Under the pieces are notes generated by a model, which was not told the origin of the DNA, did no database searches, and saw only the letters and a program-made list of their open reading frames with translations. A DNA stretch of 64,000 nt. Origin: Uranotaenia lowii (Eukaryota > Arthropoda > Insecta > Diptera > Culicidae). The DNA lies in NCBI RefSeq assembly GCF_029784155.1, contig NC_073692.1, positions 238,346,503 through 238,410,502 on the forward strand, given 5' to 3'. Position 1 is the first letter of the stretch, and each line of letters starts with the position of its first letter. Positions 23,201 to 36,004 of this stretch are shown here, in pieces. The translations under genes were made by a program, and so were the position numbers.

Positions 23201-25931
23201 CAGTCACATTCTGATATTTTGTATCTTAATGTATGCGGACTGATTATCAAGTTTGATGAAATTTGTGTAGTTGTTAAAGAACTAAAGCCGAAAATTATTG
23301 TTCTAGTTGAAACGCATTTAACGGAAGAGTTGAACTCAAACACATTGGATATAGTTGGTTACACCATGATTCACTGCTTTTCGCACTCAAGACATACTGG
23401 AGGTGTTACGATGTATATACAGAATATTTTCAATTTTGACATTCTGTTAAATGCGTCTGCTGAAATGAACTGGATCCTGGCAGGGAAACTAAGCGATGGT
23501 AAAAGACAAATCGTCGTTGGAGGAATTTATCATTCCCCGAGTGCATTCCCCGTTTTTTAGACATCCTGGAAAATCATTGGCTGAGTGAAATTGTTGCAGA
23601 TGAAATTGACAATATCTTCTGTGGAGATTTTAACATAAATTTCAATAAGGAGGGAGAGTGCAGAGCTTTGAAACGTGTCATGAAGGCAAATTGCTTTCGT
23701 CAAATCGTAACTGGAGACACAAGGATAACAGTTGCCAGCAGTTCCAGAATAGATTTAGTTTTTACAAATGTGGACAATGCAGAAGCGAATATTCTCGAAG
23801 ATTGTGAACGACTGGAGTCGGTATAATGCTAATGCATTGCGTCAACTGCTTGAATCAGGTATGCCAACCTTGAGATGCGCAGACTTTAATGAGTCGGTAA
23901 GACGTTTAGATCTATTATTAAAAAACAGTGTTAATGCACTTGTGGAGCCGAGAAGTGTTCGTAAAAAACTGGTACTAAATGGTACTGGTACGGGTACTAA
24001 ATGGTACTCCAGAAGTCTTAGTGAAATGAAAAGGCAAAGAGACAAACTGTATAAACTCTTTTTAAGAACGAAGTGAAAGAAGTTGGCGTAAATACACGGT
24101 AGTGAGAAATGAATACTCTCGTAAAATTAAGGAAGCAAAAAATCAATCTTTTCAAGAAGAATTACAGAGAAACAAATCCAATGGAAAACTTATCTGGAAA
24201 ACGATAAAACGACTAATAAGTTCAAATAGTGCCAAAGCTGATTCGATCTTGTTTGACGGAGCTGAAATCACTGATGAATCTGATATTGCCCAGAAGTTCA
24301 ATGACTTCTTCATCGATAGCGTTATGGAAATTCATGACAGTATTCCGGCAAGCTATAATTGCTGCTTGAATCAAATTAGTCACAATGGTGGAAACTTTCA
24401 CACATTCAAAACGATAAGCAGTCAAGAGTTTGATGAAATAGTGAACAATATGAAACCCACGGCGGGTATCGACAATGTTTCTCTCAAAGTTTTTAAAGAT
24501 TCATTACCTGTACTAGCAATTCCATTGAGAGATGTCATAAACAGAAGTCTTCAAATAGGGATAGTACCCGACACCTGGAAATGTTCAACAGTGATTCCTA
24601 TTGAAAAACAGAAGAATGCACGAGAGGCTTCATCATATCGACCTATAAACATATTGGAAATCCAAGAAAAGGTCCTAGAATTAGCAGTCAAAAAGCAATT
24701 CTTACGCTTTATTGAGCGTGAAGACATTTTGATTGCTGAGCAGTCAGGATTTAGGAAGCAGCATTCTACTGAATCTGCTGTAAACCTATTACTTCGTAAT
24801 TGGAAAATTAATATTGAGGACGGTAAATACACAGTGGCTGTGTTTCTAGACTTCAAAAGAGCATTCGAGACAATTGATCGATTAGAACTTGTAAAAGTGC
24901 TGATGAAATATGGCATAAATGGTACGGTTTTAAACTGGTTTAAGAATTACTTGAATAGCAGAATGCAACGAACAAAATATGGTTCATCTTACTCTCAATT
25001 CAGAGAAAACAGTCTAGGGGTTCCCCAAGGAAGTGTATTGGGTTCCTTGTTATTTATACTCTACATCAATGACATGAAAAATTGCTTACGTCATGGTAGC
25101 CTTAAACTGTTCGCAGATGATTCCGTCTCCTACTGGAGTGGTAAAGACTTAGAGCTCGTGGTGTCAAAGGCAGATTCAGATTTGAGAAACATTGCAGAGT
25201 TTTTAAAGCATAGAAAACTGTGCCTTAAATTAAATAAAACCAGCTGGATGATTATTGGAAATCGACAGATTGGAGTTTGTCCAGAATTGTTAATTGATGG
25301 TTGTGTCGTCGAAAAAGTACGTCAGGTTAAATACTTAGGAGTACAAGTCGACGAAAAACTAAATTTCATAGCTCACATCGACTACATCATAAAGAAAATT
25401 GCCATTAAATATGGTGTACTTTGTCGAATAAATAGATATATGACTTTTTGGTCAAAAATAACTTACGTGAAATCTGTTATTATGCCACACTTTGATTATT
25501 GTGCTACGATATTGCTTCATGCATCAGAAACACAAACAAAGCGGCTGCAAAGAATACAAAACAAAATAATGCGAGTAGTTATACGATGCAACAGATACAC
25601 TCCTAGTGCTTTAATGCTTGATATGCTGCAATGGTTGTCAGTTAAGCAGAGGATTGCGTATAACAGTTTGATTTTTATCTACAAAATGATTAGAGGATTG
25701 CTTCCAGCTTATCTATCAGACGGTCTGCAGTACGGAATTGATGTACACGGATACAATACAAGAAGAGCACATGATTTTAGATTACCAAACTCGAAAAAAG
25801 AGATGACAAAACGTTCTGTGTTCTATAACGGACTGAAAATGTATAACAACCTACCAAGAAGCATCAAAGACAGCCCAAACTTAAACACTTTTAAGAACCT
25901 GGCAATAAATTACGTGAAACAGATAATTTGA
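23190..25931 (+). pseudogene. Retrotransposon ORF2: endonuclease (frameshifted) and reverse transcriptase
   Basis: A candidate ATG at 23190 overlaps the ORF1 stop (ATGGTAAATAG). The endonuclease reads LYLNVCGL..KIIVLVETHL..HTGGVTMYI..VVGGIYHSP to a stop at 23560. It goes on in another frame with NIFCGDFNINF (catalytic GDFN) and SSRIDLVFTN, and then in the first frame with NDWSRYNANALRQLLESG. The expected SDH motif is missing at that last junction (about 23,790-23,810). Another shift lies near 24,075, and probably one between 23,190 and 23,219. From about 24,078 the RT is one open frame: YRPINILEIQEKVLELAVKK, GFRKQHSTESAVNLLL, VFLDFKRAFETID, GVPQGSVLGSLLF, LFADDS, KYLGVQVDEKLNF. The catalytic residues are intact. 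At least three shifts make the gene dead. Confidence 0.9.
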
Positions 25932-26175
25932 GAAAAGGACTAATCCTAAAAAGGATAATACAATAGTGATGAAGATCTTACGAAGCATCAGATAGAAATT
26001 GTACGGTGATGGACATACGCGGGAGTAAGACGAATAAGTCGTACAGAAATTTATAAAATAAAGTAAACAATATGAATTATCCTAAGGATAAACTGTCCCT
26101 CCCACTTCTAAAGATGCGTATGGGGTGGAGGAAGGACCCAAATGGGCCTGTGTGGGACCACCACAAATAAAAAAT

Positions 26176-27711
26176 CATACTTAAATACTTTCATAAATCC
26201 AAAGACTAATATAAAGTAAATTTTTTATTTGGTCGTTGAATATTTTACTGTAAAATAGACTGTCATGAAAATTTATTTCGGACTAAAAAGCGATTCCTAA
26301 AACGTATCTTATGAAAACTAGGAATTCACCTGAGTGTATTTGAAAAAGTTACTCAAGTGCTGAATGAAAACCTTACATTTTCTGTTGTAGCTAGATGACA
26401 ACAAAATTTAAAAAGTGTTACCTACGTTATATCTACATGTTTTAAGCTAACATACTTTCGAATTGCATATCTAACGAGCACTCATCTATTGATGAAGAAG
26501 AAATTTGCAAAAAAAGAAGGCTGAATACATAATTTGTGTGGTGCGGAGTCAGCTGAGTCATCTTTCAAACAGCAGCGTCTGCCCATGCATCAATTGGTGG
26601 TGGCAATAATCGTCTCGTCACTTGAAAGAAGCAGCAGCAACAGCAACAGAGGCACTTTCTTGGCGTGGCACCTCAACAAACACTCGAGAACTGGGTAGCT
26701 TCTTTTATTTACTCTCGCTCGAGTGATAACGGCCGGCCGATGTTGATGATGATGATGACGACGACGACGATGATGTTACCGATTAACTGCCACCACACAA
26801 CCAGTGATCGACCGCGGGATCATTGTTTATATCGCGAATGGAGAAGTTGATTCGCGGTTTTCTTTCACTTTGAGGCATCTGTCTTTCGACACACTACTGA
26901 CGGCGATTGCTAAGCGACTTTCTTCTGAAGCACTTTTCACTGGTTTTCTTTTTTTGTTTTTGCTCATTCGATTCCGCCACGTTGGGTGATTCAAGCTCGT
27001 TCATGTTGATGCTCTTGCTGCGGCTTAGTGTACTAAATCAACACAGTGACGACGATGACGAAGGCGTGAAAGTGCCGAAGAAGCAAAGCGACGAAAGATA
27101 GGCGAGCGAGGGTGTGTTTAACAGTTATAGCTTCTGAAAGCAATTTCATATTGCGCATAGCAGCAACTTTGAAGTAAGAGGGCAGTGAGATTGACTTGAA
27201 TAGTTGTTTATTATGTAGGTTTGATATTCTGCTCACGAGTGCTTTTTGGTATCTTGAATTAGGTAAGCGCATCTAAAACTAATGGCAACTAAATTAATTT
27301 TGGAGAATTATTCCAGCTATTGTTGGGACAGTGGGTAGAATTTTTAAAAGGGATGAATTAGCTAAACGGTTAGGGAAAATTACATTTGCTTCTGCAAACG
27401 GTATAGTACGGTTTAGATGAATCAAATTTCATTTGTGAAATATTCTCATGTTAAAATTTTTGTTTAGTAAATTGATTGTCTACTATCTACTTGAACATCA
27501 CTGGCTATTAAAACGTGATTAATTTGACACTATTTGAAGTTTGATGTAACACTTTACATATATATATTCTTATAAGAAAGATTTTTTTCTTCTGAGACCC
27601 AAAAGTTTAGACTGGAAGCCCAGATAAAAAAAAGGTCCATTCAAAAGTCCCGGCTTTCCCGATTTTTAGAAAATTTGTAATGTATAAAAAATTCAAATAT
27701 TATTCTGAAGC
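26176..27711. other. No gene recognised; contains GAT/GAC repeat
   Basis: The 26,530-27,100 part is GC-richer and contains CAGCAGCAACAGCAACAG (26,630s) and a (GAT)n(GAC)n(GAT)n run at about 26,739-26,775. Two short frames cross it but match nothing. It could be a host non-coding or regulatory stretch. Confidence 0.4.
26739..26775. repeat. (GAT)n/(GAC)n trinucleotide repeat
   Basis: Interrupted run of GAT followed by GAC and GAT triplets. A similar mixed GAC/GAT run occurs at 56,224-56,251. Confidence 0.8.
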
Positions 27712-28400
27712 AATCACCCTTATTCTTGTTTTCGATCGAACAACATTCGTTTGAAAGTTTGGCAATTTCGTATTCTTGTTTTCGTTCGAACGAATCAGAT
27801 CAGTTCGATCTTTCGAACATAGCTCGTTCGAACGAAATGTTGCATTCTCGTTTTCGATCGAACTTATTTTTTCCATCGGCTGACAAACGCAAGTAAAATT
27901 CTGCAAACTGTGTGCCTTTGGAAAAAAATTTATAAAGTTTACATCGGTTGCAAAATTCCTTAGTGGCTCAAATGAAAACAAAATGTGTTTGGAAAAATTC
28001 TAATATTCAAATAATAGTTCGTAGTATAAACTTCGTACAAACGGAACGGGTTTTCGAACTCCAAGACAGCCCCGATGCCGACTGGTTTGATGTTGATGAT
28101 TTTGTTGTTGAAAATTTCCTTGATTCCTATGGCTCTGGGTCGTTCGGTAGGCCTCATTGCTCCCTGATCCGGCAGGAACAATTTCACAAAATTACCACAA
28201 CAACCTTATTGTTTACATTGAATTGGCTGGCGAGAAATGTCATTTTGATACGCAGGGCTGCCTTTAAATTTCTTAATTTATATGGTAACACTAATCTCGA
28301 AAGTATCGCATTCGAACGAAAACAAGAAAAGCTTTGTCGAATTCGGAAGTATCCGTTTGAACGAAAGTCAAATACGCCGTAAACAAGAATAAGGGTGAAT
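27712..28400. mobile_element. TIR element with TTCGTTCGAACGAA-type palindromes
   Basis: The left end CACCCTTATTCTTGTTTTCG (27715) and the right end GTAAACAAGAATAAGGGTG (to 28397) are inverted copies. They are flanked by AAT on both sides (27712-27714 and 28398-28400), a possible 3-bp target duplication. Inside the ends, dyads such as TTCGTTCGAACGAA (27,781-27,795), GCTCGTTCGAACGAA (27,822-27,836) and TTTTCGATCGAAC (27,729 and 27,851) recur. Variants appear at the right end (CGCATTCGAACGAAAAC, TTTGAACGAAAG). A 144-codon open frame (27,948-28,382) lies inside but resembles no transposase. A 3-bp TSD would suit PIF/Harbinger or CACTA types; the superfamily is uncertain. Confidence 0.75.
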
Positions 28401-28899
28401 ATTTTGCTATGATCAATGCTTTTTCGTGACTCAATTCCAAAAAAAAATCGCTTGTAGTAGAAAATATTTGCACGTTCGTAAATATATTTCGAAAAATTTC
28501 TGAAGGCGTTCTTTTGTATTCGATCGATCTTTTACCGTTCATCTTCATCTGACCGATCCAAATCACCTATATTTCACGAAAATTGTTTATTGAAAACATC
28601 ACAATTTTTTCACATTGATACGTTCAGGGCAACCAACTTCAATGTCATAGTTGAACCAACTTTACTATGTACACCCACAAATCAAGACTCTCCTCCAATA
28701 ATGAACTTCCTTGAAGGTGGAATTATCGGAATAAGATTCTATGCCGGACCGGTGTTAACAAGCTTTTAATAACTGGCAATGTTCTCCCAGCGCAACAGCA
28801 TTGCATATGTATGAAAGAAACCAAACAAAACCCCATATCTTATCTCAAGACAAAGCAGGATGGAAACAATCAACCAGCGAGGATCAACTCAATTTTGGG
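28401..28899. other. No gene recognised
   Basis: AT-rich at first; from 28,620 the sequence may belong to the degraded 5' side of the retrotransposon remnant that follows, but no protein motif can be read. Confidence 0.35.
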
Positions 28900-30640
28900 T
28901 AGAGCGAAAAACAAATCCGAGATCACCCTTGAAATAAATAAATTGGGGACCAGATAATATTTCCACAGGTTTATTTAAAAACATGTTGAATTTTTTGGAC
29001 CAATTCTTTCTCAATGTTTCAATGAAATTTTAGAAACGGGAATTTATCCTGATGGCCTGAAAACGGCAATAGTACTACCAATTTTTAAATCTGGTGTTCC
29101 TACAAATGTTAATTATTATCGTCCCGTTTCAACTTTCAGTATTTTTAGTAAAGTGTTTGAAAAACTGTTAATCGAAAGAATAAACTCTTTTTTAAGTGCC
29201 AATAATGTTCCAATAATCATCAGTATGGGTTCAAGTACTCTTAGAGCTATTTGTGAACTTTAGATTCAATAATTGATAACATTGTCAAGAAAAATATAAT
29301 TGGTGGCCTTTTTTTAGATCTTAAAAAAGCTTTGATACTTTAGACCATGAAATACTTAAAAAAAACTCGAATGTTATGGCCTCAGCGGTATCACAAACAA
29401 CTTGATTCGCAGTTATCTATCAGAAAGAAAACAATTTGTCCGCATTGATGAGGTATCAAGTTCCTTAAGGAGAATTGAAGACGGCGTTCCGCAAGGTAGC
29501 AACATTGGACCAATCCTATTTCTTTTGTACATCAATGATATTAGTAACCTGCCATTGCATTGAATACCAAGACTGTTTGCGGACGACACGGCACTTTTTT
29601 ACCCAGGAAAATGTCCTAATGTAATTATTAAAAACATGCAAGATGATCTCAACATTCTGCATAAATATTTTAACTATAATCTTCTCACTTTGAACTTTGC
29701 AAAAACAAAATACATGCTATTCCGGTCATCTAGAAAAACGATCCAATCCCACAACAGTCCAAAAATAGTAAATAATGTTTTGGAAAAAGTATATAATTTC
29801 AAGTATTTGGGAATAACACTAGAAGACACTCTGTCGTGGAAATCGCATATTAATAACTTACACAAAAAGATATCGTCATTTAGTGGCGTTTTATGGAGAG
29901 TGAAACATTTTGTACCACGCCATGTAATGTTGCGTTATTATTTTGCGTTTGTTCATTCACACTTGAATTATTTGAATACGGCGTGGGGTAGAGCTTCCTT
30001 ATCTCTCCTATTTCGTCTACAAACTTTACAAAATCATTGTCTTAAAACTATATTTAACCTTCAATTTTGTCATCCATCCAATCTCCAACCGCTCTCACAA
30101 TGTTTTACCATTGGCTGAACTTTGTAATTTCCAAACTTGCACAAGTGTCTTTGATAATTAGCATTCCTCTCATATATCTCGAAATCTCAGGTTTACTTCA
30201 GGAATTCGTATTCATAACACAAGGCAGTCTCATCACCTTTTGAGAAGTGATTCGTCAACAAGCCTAGGTCAACATAGGATTTCTTTTGTCGGACCAACGA
30301 AGTACAATAATCTACCCGAAGAGTTAAAGATAATTAATAACAGGAATATTTTCAAGACCAAACTGATGCAACACTTTAAGAACTTATTAAACCAATAAAC
30401 AATGAATCACCAAACTAGCTTTTTTTAAAAATTTGTATAGAATAGTTGATTTTAACTTGTTTGTCTGTAGTTTAGTTTAATTTCACCTAATTTTAACTTA
30501 GTTTATTTTAGTTTAATTTATTTTAAATTTTTTTAACTTGTTAATACTCTTGAATTCCTTCAATCGAGAAGTGGATCTCTTAAAAGGAAAACTTTTTTCC
30601 ACTGAGATTCACTGTATTTGTTTAGTTTTTATTACATTCT
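28900..30640 (+). pseudogene. Decayed non-LTR reverse transcriptase (CR1/jockey group), 5' truncated
   Basis: In shifting frames one reads GPDNISTGLFKNMLNFL (28,945-29,000), GIYPDGLKTAIVLPIFKSGV (29,040-29,100), YYRPVSTFSIFSKVFEKLL (29,112-29,170), DGVPQGSNIGPILFLLYIND (29,480-29,540), then LFADDTALFYPGKC (29,573-29,612). A longer frame at 29,636-30,118 follows: DDLNILHKYFNYNLLTLNFA, KTKYMLFRSS, then YLGITLEDTLSWKSHI. Motif A is damaged (FLDLKKALIL) by a frameshift near 29,330. The C-terminal part reads ..INNRNIFKTKLMQHFKNLL up to about 30,400, followed by an AT-rich 3' UTR. Dead copy. Confidence 0.85.
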
Positions 30641-30984
30641 TCCGCGCTTAATAGTTAGTATATATTGTGTTCTCAGCATGCGTAAATTTTGTATTTCTGC
30701 TCGCATTATTTTTAAATTAAATTTAACCTGATTGCTGCCAGACATGCTGAGAACTGAAGTGTCCATTAGCAGGGGGCTCTTTCGAACTTTTTGGTGTGGG
30801 GGAGTGTGGCGGACCATATAAAAAAAGGATATTGTCTAATGATGAACTGAACGCTGTGTGTGCATGTAAACCGGCATTAGAAATCAAAACATCCCTTGTT
30901 TCCAACTGACGGCAAAGAACCACCGAGATGAGAATGATGCAGTGAGTTCGAATCTCACTATTTTTTAAGTAGGTACATATGTTT
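30641..30984. other. No gene recognised
   Basis: Spacer between two retrotransposon fragments. No motif is identifiable apart from possible 3' UTR residues. Confidence 0.35.
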
Positions 30985-31190
30985 ATGATCTGCTAACTGC
31001 TGGAGTGAGACAAGGATGTATCTTATCACCACTACTTTTTCTCATCGTAATGGATGAGATTCTGACTGGATCGATCGACTGTGCACCGAACCGAGGATTG
31101 CAGTGGAATCCTCCAACAATGGAACAACTGAACGACCTTGACCTGGCTGTACTTTACACTGTGTTTTGCTGCCCACCGGTAAAATGAACA
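30985..31190 (+). pseudogene. RTE-like reverse transcriptase scrap
   Basis: The frame gives LLTAGVRQGCILSPLLFLIV, then MDEILTGSI, then PTMEQLNDLDLAVL, matching motif B (GVRQGCILSPLLF) and the approach to motif C (HLNDLDFADD) of RTE-type reverse transcriptases. The text diverges exactly where the DD of the catalytic box should come. Only about 65 codons survive, so it is an internal fragment of a dead element. Confidence 0.8.
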
Positions 31191-34100
31191 AAATACGGTG
31201 GTCAAAACGTTCGCAAAATATTTGGACTGCTAGTGGGGAGATATTTAAAAAACAATTATAATGGACAGCAAAACGAACTCTTTAGCGAACACCTGGCAGG
31301 TTTTCAGTTTGCAGGGCAGGGCAGGGTAGGGTTCAGTTGACAAGTCTCGCCTATGTTTTCCGGAGATAACCAAGGAGAAAAAATTGAAAAAATCGATTTC
31401 TGGTTATTGAGAAGGCTGACGATCTGTGGAAGCTGCAAATCGGTCAGTGTTGAATGACGATTGACACGACGTATGGCTAAATATACAAAGAAGACGGACT
31501 CCGAATGCGACGGTTTTCCCTGCATAGCCCTTCAATAGGTCCTGCAAAGTTATACTCTGTTTTGGTTGGATCTGCCATCAGGCGAAAACTGTGGTGGAGT
31601 GATCAAAAGTCTAATATGCTGTTTTTGTGCCGAAGGAGGACAATCGGCTAAATTTGTTATTACTTCGTCCAAATTAAAAATTTTGAGTGAGTTTGAAGGT
31701 CAAGCTTCAGAAAATAGAAACGTAATCAAAAATAACCTTGATTTGGAATAATGGTGGTTCATTATACATACATCTACATTATAGATGGCGCGAGAGGAAC
31801 CCAAAAATAAAATTCGAGAAGCCGCTTTTTCGGATGCTATCTCCAAAACAACTGAACAGATCGTAACAAAAATTTTCATATGTAAACATTACTTTACTAA
31901 GCAGCTTCGCTGAGAATTTAATAAATTTCAATCCATGCATTCAAAAGTTATTCACAAAACAAAGTGTTGATTTTTTTCGAATACACTTCTTATACCTATA
32001 TCTAATAAACTTTCCAGATTGCTCGGTTTTACCCGGACTTGCCCGGATATTTGACACAAAATTTGGGAAAAGTCTGCAAAAGCAGACAAGAAACCGATAT
32101 GGAGATTATGCTTTTTTACAATTTTTGCGCCCAAAACGAATTTTTTGGAGCAAGTTTTATCAAAATATCGAAAAACAGTTAGCTGATTTTTTTAAATTAA
32201 CTACTGTCTTTCGTTAAAATTTATGTTTGGCAAATTTGCCCGAATTTTGGGTTGACTATTTCGTAATCAAATGTCCGGATATTGCCAGATTTTTTGATAT
32301 TTTTTTTTTCCTAAAAGCATACTTATGCCGCTTCAAGTGCTTATGCTTTCTTCACAATGATAATCCAAGTTGGATAATCATTTTCTTAGATTTTTTTTAT
32401 TTATTTTTTTTTTTGCATTTTTATAATCCAACATTCCAGCCTCTAGCTGCTTAAATCACAAAGACAAAAGATTCCGATGGGGCTCACTCTCACTTTTTGC
32501 CTTTCGTTTTACGACAATTTGCCTAATTGTCAAACTAATCCGTTAAATTCATGGATAAGCTAACCGGAGCAGAAGTTTGACGCCAAATAGTTTCTCGTGA
32601 AGCTGTGAGTACGAGAAAAGTTGCCAACGACAGTTGAAAACATCGCCAACGAAGCACCCAATATTACAAACAATTGCGACATCAATTAAAGAAAGCCCGA
32701 GAAATAAATGAGTACAATTTCAGACGGTAGACCCACCTCCTGCCTTTCGAGGAACCAAGAAGAAAGACATTTTTCGCAAACTACAGCTCTGGAATCGCGG
32801 TAGGTACTTTCAACCGGGCAGCCAAGGCTGGGAAACCCAAACAATATTTCCCAACCATCCAAAGCGAAGAGCAATTTGTCAACCAAATGAATGACCTGTA
32901 TTATTCCATGGAATCCCCCGGCAAGCAGCGCGGATAGAACGTCGCGACGTCAACCAATTTTGGCCGCAACCGTCTTCCGTTCGTTCGCTTCGTCAGCCAA
33001 ACTAGTGTGACGGTTGATGTGGCGAATGGATGACAGTTGGAACAATTGAACATCAACCATGCTCCACGTTTTGAAATATATTTACCTATAACACAAGTCA
33101 GATGATGGGGGTGGTGGCTCGGGGGAGTCCCCACGATGTGATCGCTTGAAGCGTTCGCAGTTTTCGTGTACTCTTCCAATTTCATGCCAATCTAACGCCT
33201 AGAACGGGTATGGGGGGATTGCTGCCTCAAGCCGGCTCGCTAGTCCATGCAGCTATACCGCAGCTGGAAGTGGCTCAATTCGATCCATCAAAGGAAAAAG
33301 AACCACTGTGTCATGCCCGGCAGGAAAAAAGCCCCAAGAAGAAAAATACAGTCCACGTCTGGCTGCTCCAAACCACTCCAAGGACGATTGGCTCTTGCTA
33401 GTAACCTTAATCAACCGAAGAGAACAAAAAAAAACAGCAAAACCAGCAGAACAATCCACTGCTCTGCTGCGGTTGGCAACGCTGACCAAACACTTGAAAA
33501 CACGAAAAAAAAACGAATGAATTTGATCAAGATACCCACAACAAACTTGTAGAAAACAATTGGTCACAAATACTGTTTGCCATTGGACTTGAGACTTGAG
33601 GAGGCAAAACTTTGAAGTACATACTACACGCGGAAAATAATTATACCATTTAGCGCTGTTGTTAAGTTTCAATGAATATGAACAGCTCGAAGTGTTACAG
33701 CAACAGCTGAAAATGGCAATTTAAAAGGTGATTGAAGCATGAACACAATGATAACGACCGGTATTATTTTATTTTTGGTACAGGATTTAGCTATGGTAAG
33801 AGTAAAGAGATAGGCTTTGAGAGGGAAACAATAACAAACGCTTCAGAGCAGTCCGAAGGAGCCGTCAAAATGACATAAGTGCCAAACCATCGGAATCGGC
33901 TAGGTGATGTTAAAACTTCAAGGAGTGTATTCGAAAAAATGCAACATTTCGTTTTGTAAATAAATTTTGAATGCAAATTGATGAAATTTTCAGTGAAGCT
34001 ACTAAGTAATGTAATGTGTACAATTTAGTGACAATCTGTCAAAGGGTTTTTGAGAAAGCTTGTAACCTGCTCCTAAGATAGCATGCTACAGGTTTTGGAT

Positions 34101-35608
34101 CGTGACCTTGGAAAGGGTATTATCCCCCCAGATCGAACGGATAGCCACAATAGATAATCACTGTAGCAGCACACTATACAACATGCAACAACAGAACCCA
34201 TCGTCGAATGATATCAGTTGTAATCCAATCGACAACTGATAGTGTACTGCATGTAGGTCCGAGTACACAATTTTGGTCCAGCGTAGAGAGCAGACTCCAA
34301 TCACTCCCTATCTAAACTATAATAGTCAAAAGCAGCTATACAACTTGGACAATAAGATAGTCTCTGAGTGATACATGAGTGCACTTTAGAGTTCCTTGCA
34401 TTTTATCAGAAGTAAAACATCGCATCATCTACTCCTATCAGATACGACGCAAATTCTTTCTCTTAAAATTATTCGAACAATGGGTGGTGGATATGGTTGC
34501 TATAATCCACTTAACAAAACCATTTGCACACTCCAACCGCCTCAACAGTTGCAAGTTCAGCGTAAAGGAAGCGTTGTGAAATTGTGAAAACGACAATTAT
34601 CGATTTTTTTAAGTGCTAACCGCTTCACTTTGCAACGTGAGAATAGATTATTTGGATATGTGCGATATTTGCTAAAATTATTTATTTCGCAGTGATAAAC
34701 GCACTGGATGCATGAGAACGTTTTTGAGCAGAAGATAAACTGCATTGCATGAAGAATCAGTGTTATCTTTTGTGCACGACACTGATATTTTTGAGGTAAA
34801 AACTGATTAACGTTAACAAAGTCAAACCACGCTATCATCTCAATATCATTTGTGCACAATAGATTCCAATTTTGGCGGTATTCAGCATGCGAATAATGGA
34901 GTAGGTGCCAAAAGTGGATGAAAGAAGATCGGTAAGAGTGGATAAATATTTTATCTTACGATCCTTAGCTGAAATCAAAAGTTTGACCAAATAGCTTTGT
35001 CCTAATGCTGGCTTTCTGATTCCCGTAAAACAGGCCTATATATTTCACCCATAATGCAACCTTAACATGTGGTGAGTCAGAAGCCATGATGGAGTATGCC
35101 TTGCGGACCGGTTCAGTCGAAGACTGAGATGTTCAATTTTATGGTGGTACCACCGATGCTGAGCGCCGAAGGGATACACCATAACAGACTTACACACGCC
35201 ACACTAGATAAGTACTAAAAATATTAATATTAAGTTCTAACAACAAGGGGGGAAAATCAATAAACCAAGCTACTAAAAATTACTTAATATTTTTCTGTGA
35301 TATTGAGGCATTTCTTTCAGATCTGGGGTTATAACGGGTTTAAATTTGCGTATTGTCTTTTGCTCTGAGCCGCGAACCTTAGCGGCTGTCTGGGATAAGG
35401 TTGCTTATCTCCACCGGTCGTACTTAATTATATTAAAAATTTTGATCATGCAGCTGAGTTTCTCAGCCGGTTGACAAGCTTTCAATACAGAAACTTATTG
35501 ACAATTTTTATTTTTGGGTAGAATCAAGAAAAAATTAGGAAAGTCCCAGTGGGAGACCCAAAATAGCTGGAAATCAATTATTTGACCAAAGTTCATATGG
35601 TAAACCGT
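31191..35608. other. Long stretch without a recognisable gene
   Basis: No protein-like frame. At 32,015-32,060 lies the inverse copy of the CCGG dispersed repeat (GGTTTTACCCGGACTTGCCC, then GGATATTTGACA), with a weaker echo at 32,265-32,300. The stretches 32,460-33,560 and 34,060-34,330 are GC-richer with several short overlapping frames, the longest 139 codons on the minus strand near 33,253-33,672. None has a recognisable domain. This might be host intron or intergenic DNA. Confidence 0.4.
32010..32065 (-). repeat. CCGG dispersed repeat copy
   Basis: TTTACCCGGACTTGCCCGGA followed by TATTTGACAC. It matches the reverse complement of 5,125-5,170 and of 42,720-42,765. The family shows TTTATCCGG/ACCCGG alternation. 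Boundaries unknown. Confidence 0.55.
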
Positions 35609-36004
35609 TTAATACTAGAAGGACCGGCAAATTGAATATACTATTTGGACCGTGACCAGTCAAAATGACTGGTACAGGGGAAATTTTTTATTACTTATTA
35701 TTTTGAACTTTTTTCTTTTGATATTATTTTGTTTGTTCTGTAATTTGTTCTATAATATTTTTGTTATAAAATGAAAATATTTTTTCACCATGGGTGCACG
35801 GAATCACCTCATTTTGACATAGTTGACGAATGCGTGTATGTCATAAAATGAATATTTCAAATAATTATCAAAAAATTAAAACACATTATCAATCTAATTG
35901 ACCATGGGTGCACGGTTTCACTTAAATTTTGTTTCAGTAGATATTTTCTAGCATCCATCGTTCTGACATTTTTCAACACGTTGCCTATAAATTGTACCTG
36001 ATAT

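Larger units (their letters stand above)
21653..26175 (+). mobile_element. Two-ORF non-LTR retrotransposon, near full length, ORF2 broken
   Basis: A 5' region is followed by ORF1 (21854-23200), an overlapping ORF2 (23190-25931) and a 3' UTR of about 240 bp, ending near AAATAAAAAATCATAC (26,165-26,185). The left limit is the hAT target duplication, and the true 5' end may lie in 18,301-18,623. ORF1 encodes a nucleic-acid-binding protein; ORF2 encodes endonuclease and RT. The order is that of jockey/I/CR1-type elements. Frameshifts confined to the endonuclease half of ORF2 show that this copy cannot now move by itself. Confidence 0.88.

Noticed and set aside
27948..28382. 144-codon frame inside the palindrome-rich TIR element
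   Set aside because: No transposase motif, no homology recognised, and the palindromic repeats can leave frames open by chance. Kept only as a remark.
33253..33672. 139-codon minus-strand frame, with an overlapping 101-codon plus-strand frame
   Set aside because: Frames open on both strands in a GC-richer stretch; no domain, signal peptide or splice context.
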